From Aldrovandia affinis (taxonomy: Eukaryota > Chordata > Actinopteri > Notacanthiformes > Halosauridae): a stretch of 64,000 nt of DNA. Made by a program: the position numbers and the translations under genes. Shown here in pieces: positions 48,082-59,377 of the stretch; the stretch's first letter is position 1, and each line of letters starts with the position of its first letter. The DNA lies in the NCBI GenBank assembly GCA_029706075.1, contig JAINUG010000179.1:1076501-1140500 (forward strand), given 5' to 3'. Under the pieces are notes generated by a model. The model was not told the DNA's origin. It saw nothing but the letters and a program-made list of their open reading frames with translations, and did no database searches.

Positions 48082-48822
48082 ACAGTCAGGTCCAGAATTA
48101 CTGGCACACTTAGTGGAAAATTATCACAAAAAGAAGGCTGTATAAAATAAACAACACAGATAATAAGCTATATTTTATGTTCAAACATATGGGGAGACTA
48201 CAGTATATACTTTTATTTTAATGCAATCATTCTAATCTTTATTTTCTTTTTATTGAGTAATAGCTTGCATGATAGGCGGTTCACAGGACAACAGCTTTAA
48301 GCACAGCCACTGTTCGGGGTAAAGAAGTCTCATTTTCAACTGTGAAGAGAAGACTTCGAGCTGCAGGTTTGACAGGTCGAGTGGCAGTAAGAAAGCCATT
48401 GCTAAGATGTCAAAATAACAAAAAGAGGCTTGCCTGGGCCATGAAGCACTGCCAGTGGGTTTTTGTAGGCTGTCGGGTAGGTGAAAGGATGATTCCTCAG
48501 TGTGTGACACCAACTGTCAAACATGGAGGAGGAAGCGTGATGGTCTGGGGCTCTTTTGCTGGATCCAGAGTCGGTGATTTGCACAGAGTGACTGTTAACC
48601 CACGTTAACCCATTACTTGTTCCCTGAAAAGGACCTTTTTTAATAACTCTGAAATGTACATTATTTTTCAGTTTTTGGTAACCTAAACCTTTTTTTTAAC
48701 CTCTGGCAGTTTACCGCTTACCTTTGTACCATTTCAGGTTATTCACTGGACTTGAACTGCTTACATTTCTGTAAAAACTGGAAAATGGGGGTGTTCTAAA
48801 ACTTTTGACCGTTAGTGTATTT
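48082..48822 (+). mobile_element. chimeric DNA transposon remnant
   Basis: The left end TACAGTCAGGTCCAGAATTA belongs to a different Tc1/mariner family from the right end, which matches the 5.5-kb Tc1 copy (CCATTACTTGTTCCCTGAAA ... TTTTGACCGTTAGTGTA). From about 48272 the sequence is the 5.5-kb family in plus orientation. Confidence 0.75.
48275..48600 (+). pseudogene. Tc1 transposase fragment with internal deletion
   Basis: Reads KRRLRAAGLTGRVAVRKPLL, then AWAMKHCQW fused directly to VFVGCRVGERM and TVKHGGGSVMVWGSFAGS. The segment holding the first catalytic Asp (DESKFEIF) has been deleted between the two blocks, and sequence after DLHRV jumps to the 3' terminus. It is the same family as 5690-6658. 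Confidence 0.85.
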
Positions 48823-50430
48823 AGGTAACATGATTTTGTGCACTTCAATACCTTTAGCCCCAAATATCAATACATTATTCTCAGCTGTCCATTTAAATAG
48901 GAGCACTTCTTTATGTAATTTTACTGGAAAATATTTGTTAATAATTTTCACAAGGAAGCTCTAGTATAAGCCCATCTGGGCTTCTCAACTTTCTTGCACT
49001 TGTACCACTCTCTATGTTTGACCAATTCAATTTTTTAACTTGCGCAAATATACAATTCAGGTCAATTCCATTTAATCTCCTCAAATCCATTCCTAGATTG
49101 TGGGTGCGTGTGTTTTTGTTGTTTATTGTATATTTAGCATATATAGGAAAAAAAGCAAAAACTGTGCTTTGTTGTCATCAATAAATGTTGTTATCATCAC
49201 AGCAAGATGCTATGGACGCACTCTGAAACAATCTAAAAAAAAAATGTATTTCACGTATTTAATGTATTTCAATAATGTATTGTTTTTAAATCATAGATCC
49301 TGACACTGCAAATAGCTTGATGATTATGCTATGCCTATGGTATGCTGAAACGTCAAGCTATTTGTGGTATAACAAAAATAAAAATAATAATTTTAATAAA
49401 AATATTTTTTCTTAATAATAAAAAAAATAAAAATATTATTTCAGAATGTGTCTTCATAGTCATTTATCTGTTTCCTGGATAAGTACACAAAGAAGATAGA
49501 TATACAATTTTTGCACTGTAAGCTGCCACAGGGACTTGTTTTAATGACATCATCATAGCAAGACAAGGCCTAGCTCGATGGGAAGTCTGAATGTCAAAAT
49601 GTAAGTTGACGCAGTAGCGCTCCCCAGAAACTACCAAGCCGCTCTCGCCGAGTGAAAGCACCCTTAGAAAATCTGAAAGAGGAATAAAATCATTATGGAT
49701 TCTCTGTTCGGGAGAGGCCAAGTTTCCTTTCAGCCTCATAATGAGTGCAGAGGCTCTCGTCCCCTCTCACGACTGTACCCGGCGGCCCACAAATTTACAT
49801 AACCGGGCCACCGGCCTGTCCCTGTGTCCCATCCTACTTCCACTCTTTCAACTTTCTTCCCATAACGTTTTTCATTGTGTCTCCCTGGGAACCGTTAATG
49901 AGCGAGAATATTCCTATGTTGGGAGGGTTCCACCCTTCATCGGAGCCGGGGTGAGGGGTGAGGAACCCTGGGGAGACGGTGAGACTGGTCTCTTTTGGGA
50001 CAGTACCAATAAAGGGTGGGTGGGGAGCTTTGAGGGGGTGGTGCTAATGGGCTTTTTGTTTTTATCATGTTTTACTCACCCATGTTGAGTTACAGCGAGG
50101 GCTTTGTGTGGGATTTGCGATTTGAAATCTCCCAAGGGAAAGCACAGTCCCCCATATTTTAGGGGCTGAATGGAGCTCTGTGAGTTAATACAGTGGGGAC
50201 ACGAGAGTGCGGGTATGATGGCCTAAAGTGACTGGACGTGCTAATGTGTGGGAACTGAACAGCACCATGCACCGATGACGTGTTTGAGAAATTCTTCTGA
50301 CTCAGTTTTGGTCACCTTTGATGTAGAGGGATGCAAGACACAGCCTTCTCCCTGCATACTCCTAAGTAGACACTTGCAGTATGACTAATTTTCAAACTGA
50401 AGGGACTTTTGTCATTTGCACTCTCAAATA
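48823..50430. other. unique DNA, no gene recognised
   Basis: Includes a short hairpin (arms CAAATAGCTTGA, 49309-49320, and complement 49353-49364), an A/T-only stretch 49375-49440, and a moderately GC-rich stretch 49600-50060 without recognisable exons. Confidence 0.4.
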
Positions 50431-50650
50431 CATTTATATTTACACTTTATCAGATGCTCTTATCCAGAACAAGTTTCACAGTTTACATTTCTTTACATAC
50501 AATCCATTTACACAGCTGGATATTTTACTGAAGCAATTCAGGTTAAGGATCTTGCTCAAAGGTACAACAATAGTGCTCCACCTCAGAATTAAACCAGCAA
50601 GCTCTGAGACACAAGTCCAGTTCCCTAACCATTACACTACACTGCTACCT
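50431..50650 (-). mobile_element. tRNA-derived SINE, diverged
   Basis: Same layout as 31978-32200: minus-strand head CAGTGTAGTGTAATGGTTAG, a decayed B-box (GGTTTAATTC), body CTTAACCTGAATTGCTTCAG and CAGCTGTGTAAATGGATT, and tail near GATAAGAGCATCTGATAAAG. More diverged than the intronic copy. Confidence 0.85.
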
Positions 50651-51610
50651 GTGATGCTGCAAATATATTTGGTCGTAGCTCACACAGTGAATCCCCAGTT
50701 GCAAACATTAAATCTGTTTGCCTACATTTTTTTGCCTACACCTATATTTTGTCATTTTGTGGGGTTTATGTAGGCCAGCGTTCAGTCTTTTAAATCACTA
50801 TGAGTATTGAATTTAAGAATAATTTAAGTTGGGGATGTGAGAAAATATTATATCTAAGGGCATAACTACATATTAAATATTGGGGAGAAGATGTTTGAAA
50901 GGGAATGTTTTATATCTACAAATTATTGGGGGACCGATATTACTGTTTTGAATAATGGGGGGACATGCCTATGATTACATGCCAGAGATTTGCAATGAAT
51001 GCCAGCATAGTTTATTTGAAAATTAGATAATATTTTTATATTATTTTTAGTATTTTAATGGGAGCGGTAAATATACAGGGATTAATGTGCATGTACGTAT
51101 GATTGTTCGTTCATCTTTTCCGCTACCATTCTCCGAAAAAATGTATAAGTGTTATTTATTTTTGTCTCTCATAATACTATGAGCTTGGCATTATTTGGAA
51201 TGACTTAAAATTTTAAGTTTTAAAATATTTACATTTCAAAGTTAAGGAGAAAGTGCATGGTGTTTACTCAGAGCAGAGGTCATTGTGCACTGTATCCAGT
51301 GTAGTCTTATTACGATACAGAAAAACCTAATTAATCCCTGGAGAGAAAGCGTTTTTTGCGTGAAGGTCTCTGTTTCTCCCACTGGAGCCAGCAGATCTCA
51401 ACAGGCTCAGACCCAGTCCTCCATCCCCCTCCCCCTGTTTCCTTTCCCCCTCCCCCTTACCCTTCCCTTCTGGGCCCATTGTCGAGCCTGTCCACCCCCC
51501 TGTCTGACCACAAGCAAATGTGTAAGGGTCACACACATTTTAACAGCACTGATGTCTCAACATTGATATCATAAATAGTGCACTACATTTCGCAGGCCTG
51601 AATGAACCGA
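50651..51610. other. AT-rich unique DNA
   Basis: No gene recognised. A GC-rich patch with C runs lies at 51400-51500. Confidence 0.4.
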
Positions 51611-51611
51611 T

Positions 51612-51780
51612 ACACACACACAGACACACGACACACATACCCACACACACACACATACATACTTGCACACATACACACACCACACACTTGTGCATGCACA
51701 CATACATTAATGTAATTAATGTATTGTAATAAATGAATGTAATGTAAATGAATACAACATACACACATGCACATATACAC
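51612..51780 (+). repeat. imperfect (CA)/(ATAC) repeat
   Basis: CA-rich, with interspersed ATACAC units and a short TAATGTA-rich segment in the middle. Confidence 0.85.
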
Positions 51781-51950
51781 ACTACTGGTCAAAAGTTTTA
51801 GAACACCCCCATTTTCCAGTTTTTACTGAAATTTAAGCAGTTCAAGTCCAGTGAATAACCTGAAATGGTACAAAGGTAAGCGGTAATACTGTGTCCCTCT
51901 TAGACCATCATACTTCCTCCTCCTTATGTCAATTTTTGATTCATCGGTCC
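51776..51950 (+). mobile_element. Tc1 left-end deletion derivative
   Basis: TACACACTACTGGTCAAAAG and the following 100 bases match the terminal region of the 5.5-kb and 48-kb Tc1 family. The sequence then jumps to short pieces of the coding part (ACCATCATACTTCCTCCTCC; TTTTTGATTCATCGG, the DESKFE region in complement). No right end was found. Confidence 0.8.
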
Positions 51951-51989
51951 CCCCAGTGTTCCCTCAACAGACAGCTCCATAAACATTAA

Positions 51990-52560
51990 TGTTAATTAGT
52001 CAGTGGTAGTGGAGTCTGATGAGATGGGTTTTTTGTCTCTTGGACTGATGGCCAGTGAAGATGGCCAATAATGCCATGGTCCTGACCGAGTGCAGAAGAT
52101 CATTCCAAATCAGGACAGAGAATAGGCGAGGAGTGGCTTCCTGGGGCCCAGAGGGATGGGAACACTTTGCCGAGGAGGCAGAGTGGAGGGGTCTGGCTGC
52201 GGTGTAGAGTGTGATGAATATTTGGAGGTAGGAAAGAACAGTTCCCCTAGCGGCTTGATAAGCCAGCACCAGTGATATAAATTTGATGCATGCTGCGATA
52301 GAGAGCCACAGATAGGTGAGTAGTGGGTGACATGCGTGAACTTGGGTTGGTTGAAGACTAGATGTGAGGCGGTTGCAGTTGCAGTTGCAGTGGCTTGATG
52401 GTGCAGGCCGGTAAGCCTGCCAGCAGGAGTTTAGTCCGTGAGATCACCAAGGCCTGGACTAGAAGTGTGACCTCTTGGATGAAGAACGGGCAAATTCTCC
52501 GGGTGTTTTGGAGGGAGAATCGGCAGGTCTGAGTGATCGCTGCAATGTCAGCAAAAAACT
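51990..52560 (-). mobile_element. L2-type LINE, reverse transcriptase C-terminal part
   Basis: Minus-strand translation contains DIAAITQTCRFSLQNTRRI, VQALVISRTKLLLAGLPACT, HQIYITGAGLSS and, nearer the end, LFSVLIWNDLLHSVRT and TGHQSKRQKTHLIRLH. This is the ordered C-terminal signature of fish L2-type LINEs. Several stops. It is the downstream half of the element whose upstream half is at 53885-54760. Confidence 0.85.
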
Positions 52561-52683
52561 AGCATGCAGAGACACAACCGGGGACCTGGGTGTCACTTGC
52601 TACAGAAACCAACGCTCTCATAAAACACCAGCAGCATTTTGTTCCAGATATTAAAATCATTCAATTGCCTTAAGAAAACAACA

Positions 52684-53870
52684 TTATTTGTACAGGGCGC
52701 CTGAGTTCAATGTCCAGTCCAGTTTGTCATCTAGGTGCACACCCAGGTACCTGTAAGAGCGCACCATCTCCACATCAGTAGCCTGGATGCAAACAAGCAC
52801 CACTGGCTCCTTCTTCCTCCTAAAATCGATAATAAGTTCCTTTGTTTTGTTCATGTTTAAAAGCAGAGCATTTTCTTCAGGCCTGGACCCAAACTCTGTG
52901 ATCACCTTCCAATGATGGATGTGTCATCAGAAAACTTTTGGAGATGACAGTTTTCCTGGTTGTACTGGAAGCCGGTAGTGTAGAGAGTAAACAAGAACGG
53001 TGAGAGCACTGTTCTCTGTGTAGTCCCTGTATTACAGACCACCACCTCTGATGTGATGCTGTTGAGTTGGACAAACTGAGGCCTGGCCAGGAGATAGTCG
53101 TGTATCCAGTTGACCATTGGGGGGTGCAGTTTCATGTTGGAGAATTTAGTCCTGAGGAGATGTGGCTGGGTATTGTTTTATCCAGACTGAATTTTATATA
53201 GTCAGTGACACTTTGTGTGACCAAATCAATATTAGTCCCATCCTCTACGAAAATACTCCAGTCCGTGTCTTGCAGTCCAGTTTGCAGCTCCTCACATGCA
53301 TGTGCAATCCAGTCCTGGACTGACGTCACAGTTTTTGGTTTCATTCAGATGGCAGGCTGATATTTAGGAAGCAGAAGAACCATGTTATGATCAGAGTTGC
53401 CAAGTGGAGGTAAGGCTATGGAAACATACGCCTCTTCAACATTGGCATATAACAGGTCCAAAGTTTTATTGTTTCTTGTAACACAAGTAACGTATTGCTT
53501 GAATGTGGAGAGAGTTGAGGCAAGAGAACAGTGATTAAAGTCACCTGATATTAAAAACAACGTGTTGGGTGCTTGTGTTCGAACCTTGCTCATAGCTTTG
53601 TGAATGGAGTCGATGGCAGTTTTCATGTCAGCATCAGGAGGGATATACACCAAAGTCATTATCACATGAGAAAACTCCCTTGGTAGATAGTAGGGTCTTA
53701 GTCTGTGATGAGTTCAACGTGTGGTGTACACAACACCTCCTTGATGCGAACATGCCAACCATGACACCATTGTTTATTAACATATAAACAGAGCCCACCT
53801 CCTCTCTTTTTTCCTGTTTTGGTGCAATCTCTTTCCGCCCGCACAATAGAAAATCAATCCAGTGCCATAA
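52684..53870 (-). mobile_element. second non-LTR LINE (CR1/L2/Rex1 group), inserted
   Basis: In minus-strand order: endonuclease pieces (INNGVMVGMFASRRC; SGDFNHCS; NKTLDLLYANVEEA; LGNSDHNMVLLLPKYQP), a linker (TDWSIFVEDG), reverse-transcriptase palm pieces (NTGTTQRTVLSPFLFTLYTT, FSDDTSIIG) and the thumb start (NMNKTKELIIDFRRKKEPV, SYRYLGVHLDDKLDW). The catalytic FADD reads FSDD. Part of the finger region is deleted near 53150, and the 3' part is missing after DKLDW. Confidence 0.85.
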
Positions 53871-53884
53871 GAGTCAGTAGTAGC

Positions 53885-54760
53885 TCAGTAGTATTACATT
53901 GGAGACAAAGGGTAGGATGTCCATAGTGATGGATTGGAAGAGGGGGGAAGGAATGAGATTGAGAGGGCAGGTGGTAGGACAGTGGGAGTGAAGAAGTTGT
54001 GAGATGTCAGAGGCAGGGAGGGGTGAGAAGAACGACAGGGAGGCGAAAGGTTTGGGTAGTGAGATCGGTGAGGGAAGGTTAGGTGCAGAAGAGGTTGGGA
54101 AGAAGAGTTGCGAATGTCATTGACTTTCTGGTGAAAGAAGGATGCAAATCATCCACAGTTAGAGAGGAGGGGAGGGGAAGAGGAGGGGTGAGGAGAGAGA
54201 AAAATGTAGAACAGTTTGCGTGGGTTAGAAGCAGAGGATTGAATTTTGGAGAATAAAAATGCAGACTTAGCGGAGGGAGGTTAGAGGAAAATGTAGCCAG
54301 GAGAGTGTGGATTTTCTCCATTTCCTTTCTGCCGCTCTCAATTTGAGTCGGTCTGCGCAAATGCAGTCAATTAGCCAGGGGCTGGGGGGTAGGAGACGAG
54401 CAGGTCTGATGGAGATAGGACAGAGAGAGAGGATAGGAGAATGGTTGAGGTTTCCTCAGCAGGTAGCTGAGAGAAGGTATCAGTAGGGGGAGGGGGAGAG
54501 AAAAAGACAGAAAGCAATAGTCAGACACATGAAGAGGAAATACTATAATGTTGGGTGAGGTGCAGTTCCTGGTGAAGACCAGGTCTAGTTGGTTGCCAGT
54601 CTTGTGGGTGGGTGGGGATTCAGCCATGGTGAAGTCGAAGGACTGGAGGAGGGGGAGAAAAGCGGAGGACTGAGGGGTGTCCAGCAGTATGTTGAAGTCA
54701 CTGAGTAGTAGGAGGGGGGCATCCTCATGGAAGGAGCTGAGTTGCCTGATGCTCAAACAG
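53885..54760 (-). mobile_element. L2-type LINE, endonuclease and linker part
   Basis: Minus-strand pieces: LLLSDFNILLDTPQSSAFLP, THKTGNQLDLVFTRNC, HVSDYCFLSFSLPL, then a linker with HTLLATFSSN and LTVDDLHPSF, then SPLFQSITMDILPFVSNVI. This runs up to the start of the reverse transcriptase, where the second LINE interrupts it. The endonuclease Asp-His pair (SDH) reads SDY, so catalysis is lost. Confidence 0.85.
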
Positions 54761-55559
54761 GAATAGACCCTGTCTGCACTCCATCATTGATCTCCATTGA
54801 ATGTACATATATAATGTAATATTACGTTTACAGCTACTTCAGGTTTAAGTGATCAATGTGGTAGTGTTCCGGTGCCAGAATGCAATTTTCTCCTATTACC
54901 TAAAAACCCTCTTGTCCGTATGTAACATCGGTCAGGTTGCTTAGACCCATTAAGCAACTGAAATGAGCTTAATGGCTTTATGGATTTTGTATATTTAGTT
55001 TCCACTCAGTGTCTTTTTCAATATAATTTAATAAAAAACATTGGGATTGTTGTGTGTAATCAGGGTTCTGTGGGTCTTGGAAAAGTATCCTTAGAAGGTT
55101 TATCATCAGAGCATTTCAAAATTGGTTTTATCTAATGCAAGTAAACACAGCGTAATTATTTTTTTCCTCACTTATTGTTTTTGTATTCCCACTTTGAGTC
55201 TACGTATTGCTCTGGGAGGACAGAGCCTTTGCATCAACTCAATGCGAAACAGATGTGACAGTGAGCTGGGAAAATTAACTCTAGAATCCTGGAGAGAAAA
55301 GAGGAAGGAACACGACTCTCGCAGCCCCACAAAGACAAAATAAATATTATTTTAGACTAATGTGGATTATGCACATTACTTAAATGAATTATTAAAATAA
55401 AGCATTGCACAAAGTGTAGCCAATGTTTGATGGTGTAATGTATTCTCTTTTGGACTTGGAGTGATCATAGATGATAAAGGGTCAGAACAAAATATTTGCC
55501 CAGAGCAGGTAGTTTCAGAACCATTGTGTCTCAATGACAGATATTTTCATTCATTGACA
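54761..55559. other. unique DNA, no gene recognised
   Basis: No repeat family or coding signature recognised. Confidence 0.4.
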
Positions 55560-57120
55560 GATATTTTAATTCAATCCATAATCATTGGAGAAATACCAGA
55601 TGACTGGAAGCAGGGTAGTACTGTATAATTCCAATATATAAGAAGGGGGACCGTACTGACCCAGGGAACTATAGACCTGTCAGTTTAACTTGCATTGCAT
55701 GTAAAATTCTGGAATGTATTATTAGGGATAAGTTGGAATAATTCTTTAAAAATAATAGTATTTTAAGGGAGAGCCAACATGGTTTTCTCAAAGGGAGGTC
55801 ATGCCTAACAAACCTCCTGGACTTTTTTGAAGAGGCTACAAAGTGTGTTGACCTGAACCAGGCTTATAATATTATATTTGGACTTTCAGAAAGCATTTGA
55901 CAAGGTACCACATGAGAGGCTCATTGCGAAAATGAATTCAGTAGGAATTGCAGGAGTAGTTTCAGAGTGGGTTCATAATTGGCTGCAAGGGCGAATACAA
56001 AGACAAACAATGGTGTGGGACCTGTTCCTTATCTACATAAAGATCTTGTGGGCGTTAGTAGCAAAATAGTTAAATTTGCAGATGACTAAACTTGGGTTTG
56101 CTTTGGGGCAATGGTGTCCCAAGATGATTTAAACAAAATCCAAAAATGGGCAGATACATGGCATTGACTGATGACTCTTCCATCCATCATCCATAAATGA
56201 TTCTTGATCGCGGGGGGGCTGGAGGACGTTAGTAGCAAAATAGTTACATTTGCAGATGATACTAAACTTACGGGGGGTTTGGCAAACAGTTTGGAATCGA
56301 CTAAAGTAATCCAAGATGATTTAAACAAAATCCAAAAATGGGCAGATACATGGCATTGACTGATGACATTCAATATTGCTAAATGTAAAGGGGAAATAAA
56401 AACATTAGACAGGAGTATTTTATGGGAGGAGAAAAGTTAGTAGGTGTTCAATTTGAAAAAGACTTCGGAATTGTAGTTGATCAAAGCCTATCTGCATCAA
56501 AGCAGTGTGCCACAGCAGTAAAAAAAGGCAACAGGATGCTGGGATACATAGCAAAAAGTATTGAGTATAAATCAAATGAGGTTATATTAATGCTATATAA
56601 TGCCTTTGCCTTTGTCAGACCTTTGTCTCACTTAGAATTCTGTGTGCAGTTCTGGGCACCGCACTACAAGAAAGATATAGAAGCTCTTGAAAAAGTCCAA
56701 AGAAGGGCAACTAAACTGATACCTGGTATGAAAGGTAAAAGTTATGATGGTAGACTTAAGGCACTCAATCTAAAGCTTAGCAAACGGAGACTTAGGGAGG
56801 ATTTGATTGAGGTTTTTAAATTCCTAAAAGGGATTAACAAAGTGAAATACCAAATGTTTTTAAGATAAGTGGGGTCAGCAGAACAAGAGGCCACAGGTGG
56901 AAATTAGTTAAAGGCAAATTCCGCACAGATATTAGGACGTTTTTCTTTACACAGAGAATTGTCAATGCCTGGAACAACTTGCCAGGTTGGGTAGTAGAAG
57001 CAGAAACACTTGGGCTATTCCAGTCCAGGCTAGATGCAGTACTACTAGATATTCTTTAGATTAGGACATGGCGAGCCTAGATGGGCCGAACGGCCCGTTC
57101 TCGTCATTATGTATTCTTAA
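55560..57120 (+). mobile_element. CR1-type LINE, 5' truncated, with 3' end
   Basis: Plus-strand pieces: [66 protein letters not shown], then a long frame 56422-56868 with LGYIAKSIEYKS, FCVQFWAPHYKKDIEALEKV and RRLREDLIEVFKFLKG, and beyond it FFTQRIVNAWNNLP. It closes with GATGGGCCGAACGGCCCGTT and a TATTCTTA-type tail near 57110. Stops and a duplication make it inactive. Confidence 0.88.
56422..56868 (+). pseudogene. CR1-type reverse transcriptase C-terminal fragment
   Basis: 149 codons of the reverse transcriptase thumb and C-terminal region, the best-preserved coding part of the LINE at 55560-57120. It covers VGVQFEKDFGIVVDQSLSAS through QRRATKLIPGMKGKSYDGRL. The LINE's FADD motif lies upstream at about 56246. 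Confidence 0.85.
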
Positions 57121-57849
57121 ACATATTTTAGGGGCCAGTCACTGGAATTCAAGCAATGTGTATCACATGTCTCTCCTAGCTAATCTTCTCAGGCACAAAT
57201 ACTTGCATTTATATGTATTTCCAATTAAGCATTGAGAACTGTCCCCAAGTGAGCTCTATGATTGATTATGTAATGAGGGCTGCTCATTCAATGCCTTTGA
57301 TTTGCATCTGCTGCTTGCATCTTTGTATTACTGCTTTTCAGTACTGGGGAAAATCCTAAATAATAATTCCATGACAAAATTATTTTTAAGGTTATTAATT
57401 CTCATTTTTTTAGCTTGAGAATGATTCAAAGAAGAAGTGCACCATGAATAGCAGCAGACTGAACAATACAATCAGAGGAAGGTCTGTGGCAGGTGCGGTG
57501 GGATGCATTAAGGGGGCGGGGTCGAGCAGACGACACACGGGAAACGCAGGGGCTGCCACCTGTTCAGCCTGTATATGGCTCGTTCTGAAAAAAAATTGGG
57601 CGTACAACAGCAGGGACACATCCCAATGAGGTGGCCCCAACCCTTAGCCTGGGGATGTTCATCTCAGCTGACGGAATCTTCTGCTCCATTTAACAAGCCC
57701 CCGCCCCCAATTGAACACACTTGCGTTGCCACCATTGTCTTCCTTGGGCCTGAGTTCTCAGCCTCCAGCTGTGAGCTCATATGATTGGATCTGACAGCCT
57801 TAATTTCATCCAATGGAAGACCATTTGAACAGAGACTTGTTTGAACAGT
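57121..57849. other. unique DNA, no gene recognised
   Basis: No repeat family or coding signature recognised. Confidence 0.4.
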
Positions 57850-58736
57850 TACCACCACTGAAGACCTGTCTGCTTCTCCCCCACTACTGAAGGCCTGATT
57901 ACTTCTCTCCTACCACTGAAGGCCTGTCTGTCTGCTTCTCTCCCACCACTGAAGGCCTGTCTGCTTCTCTGCCACCACTGAGGGCATGTCTACTTCTCTC
58001 CCACCACTGAAAGCCTGTCTACTTCTCTCCTACCACTGAAGGCCTGTCTGTTTGCTTCTCTACCACAATTGAAGGCATGTGTTATGTCGACAGGAACGAA
58101 CCCAAACACAGACACAGACAGGGTAGAATGGAGAGTGATTTAATAATAATTGTAATGACAGAGGAAGATGATGAGCTGGACACTGGAAGGGATGCACAGG
58201 AGGACAGACAGGATGAGGGAACCGGGGGACAAGCTAAGCGTGCAGGCAGGCGGGGCTGGCAGGACGGACAGAGCTGGCAGACGGATGAGGAATTAACCTG
58301 AATACAAAGGGAGACAACAGGAACAAGGGTAAACATACATATAACTCAACACGCAGAGAACAGTAAACGCAGAGTATAATATAAGGTTTTCTGAAGTCAG
58401 TTTCTACCGAGAAGGGAAAACAACGATCTGACGATGAATGACTGGAAAACCGGGGTAGATATACTGCAGGGCTGATGATCTTGATGGGAAGCTGGTGTGT
58501 CGGAACGGACGACGGAATAGGCAACAGGTGAGCATGATGAGGAGTAATGAGGGATGATAATTGAATGATGGAAAATAATAAAACAATTAACGCAAACAAT
58601 CACAAGGGAGAAACAAGACAAAGGAAAAACGAGACAGGAACAAAGGGAATGTGACAGCATGTTTGTCTACTTCTCTCCCACCACTAAAGACCTGTTTGCT
58701 TCTCTCCCACCACTGAAGGCCTGTCTACTTGAATTA
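57850..58736 (+). repeat. minisatellite (29/33-bp unit) split by an LTR
   Basis: The unit is about ACTGAAGGCCTGTCTGCTTC followed by TCTCCCACC, with 33-base variants that have an extra TCTG. About seven units precede and two follow the inserted LTR (58080-58656). Confidence 0.9.
58080..58656 (-). mobile_element. solo LTR, 577 bp, minus orientation
   Basis: On the minus strand it starts TGTCACATTCCCTTTGTTCC and ends GTCGACATAACA. An exact 5-base duplication GCATG flanks it (58075-58079 and 58657-58661). About 90% similar by eye to 59378-59941 in the opposite orientation. The 5-base TSD suggests a Gypsy-type or related LTR retroelement. No internal genes remain. Confidence 0.93.
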
Positions 58737-59065
58737 ATGTTGATTTGATGACCTGAAGTGAGGTAGAATGGGCACTAGGAATCCTACATTGGATTTTGAT
58801 ATAGCAAGCAGATCATCTAAGCAGTTTATTTACCGTTACATCAGAACTGTCATTTGTAATGCGCATTTGTATTATGAGAATATTCATTTGGCTGAATGAG
58901 TTGAACTTTCTTCTCCTAATGAACTGAATTTTTTCCACCCCAAGCAAGTACCCCAAGCCAGCTGCAACATAACAGACCTCATGTGAGAAAGAGGATTTAA
59001 AATGTACTGCAGAGGGGAATTTTTGCTGTGTTTTTCTCTCTGAGTAGCAGTGAGAGCCTCTTTTA
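58737..59065. other. unique DNA between repeats
   Basis: AT-rich. Nothing recognised. Confidence 0.4.
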
Positions 59066-59073
59066 CATTAACG

Positions 59074-59276
59074 CAGGGGTGTCAAACTCATTCCATCGTG
59101 GGCCGAGTGTATGCAGGTTTTTGTTGCAACCAGTGCACTACACCAGGTGATTTCACTAATTAGCTTCCTTCTTCAACCAAGGAGGGAAACTAATTGAAAT
59201 CACCTGGTGTTGTGCACTGGTTGCAACAAAGACCTGCACACACTCGGCCCACGATGGAATGAGTTTGACACCCCTG
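59074..59276. mobile_element. hAT-type foldback MITE
   Basis: 203 bases, almost a perfect foldback, with ends CAGGGGTGTCAAACTCATTC and complement. The flanking 8-base duplication is CATTAACG (59066-59073) and CATTAGCG (59277-59284), with one mismatch. Different family from 15992-16196, though the ends share CAGGGGTG. Confidence 0.92.
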
Positions 59277-59377
59277 CATTAGCGTGTGGGGGACAGCATC
59301 TGCATTTCCCACAGGAGGAATCCTAAAGAGGGCAGGTTCATTTTCCTCATCTTTGTTCTGACATTAGCACCTGGTAC

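Noticed and set aside
56086-56373. 95-codon minus-strand frame with an internal repeat
   Set aside because: It is the complement of the duplicated CR1-type LINE segment.
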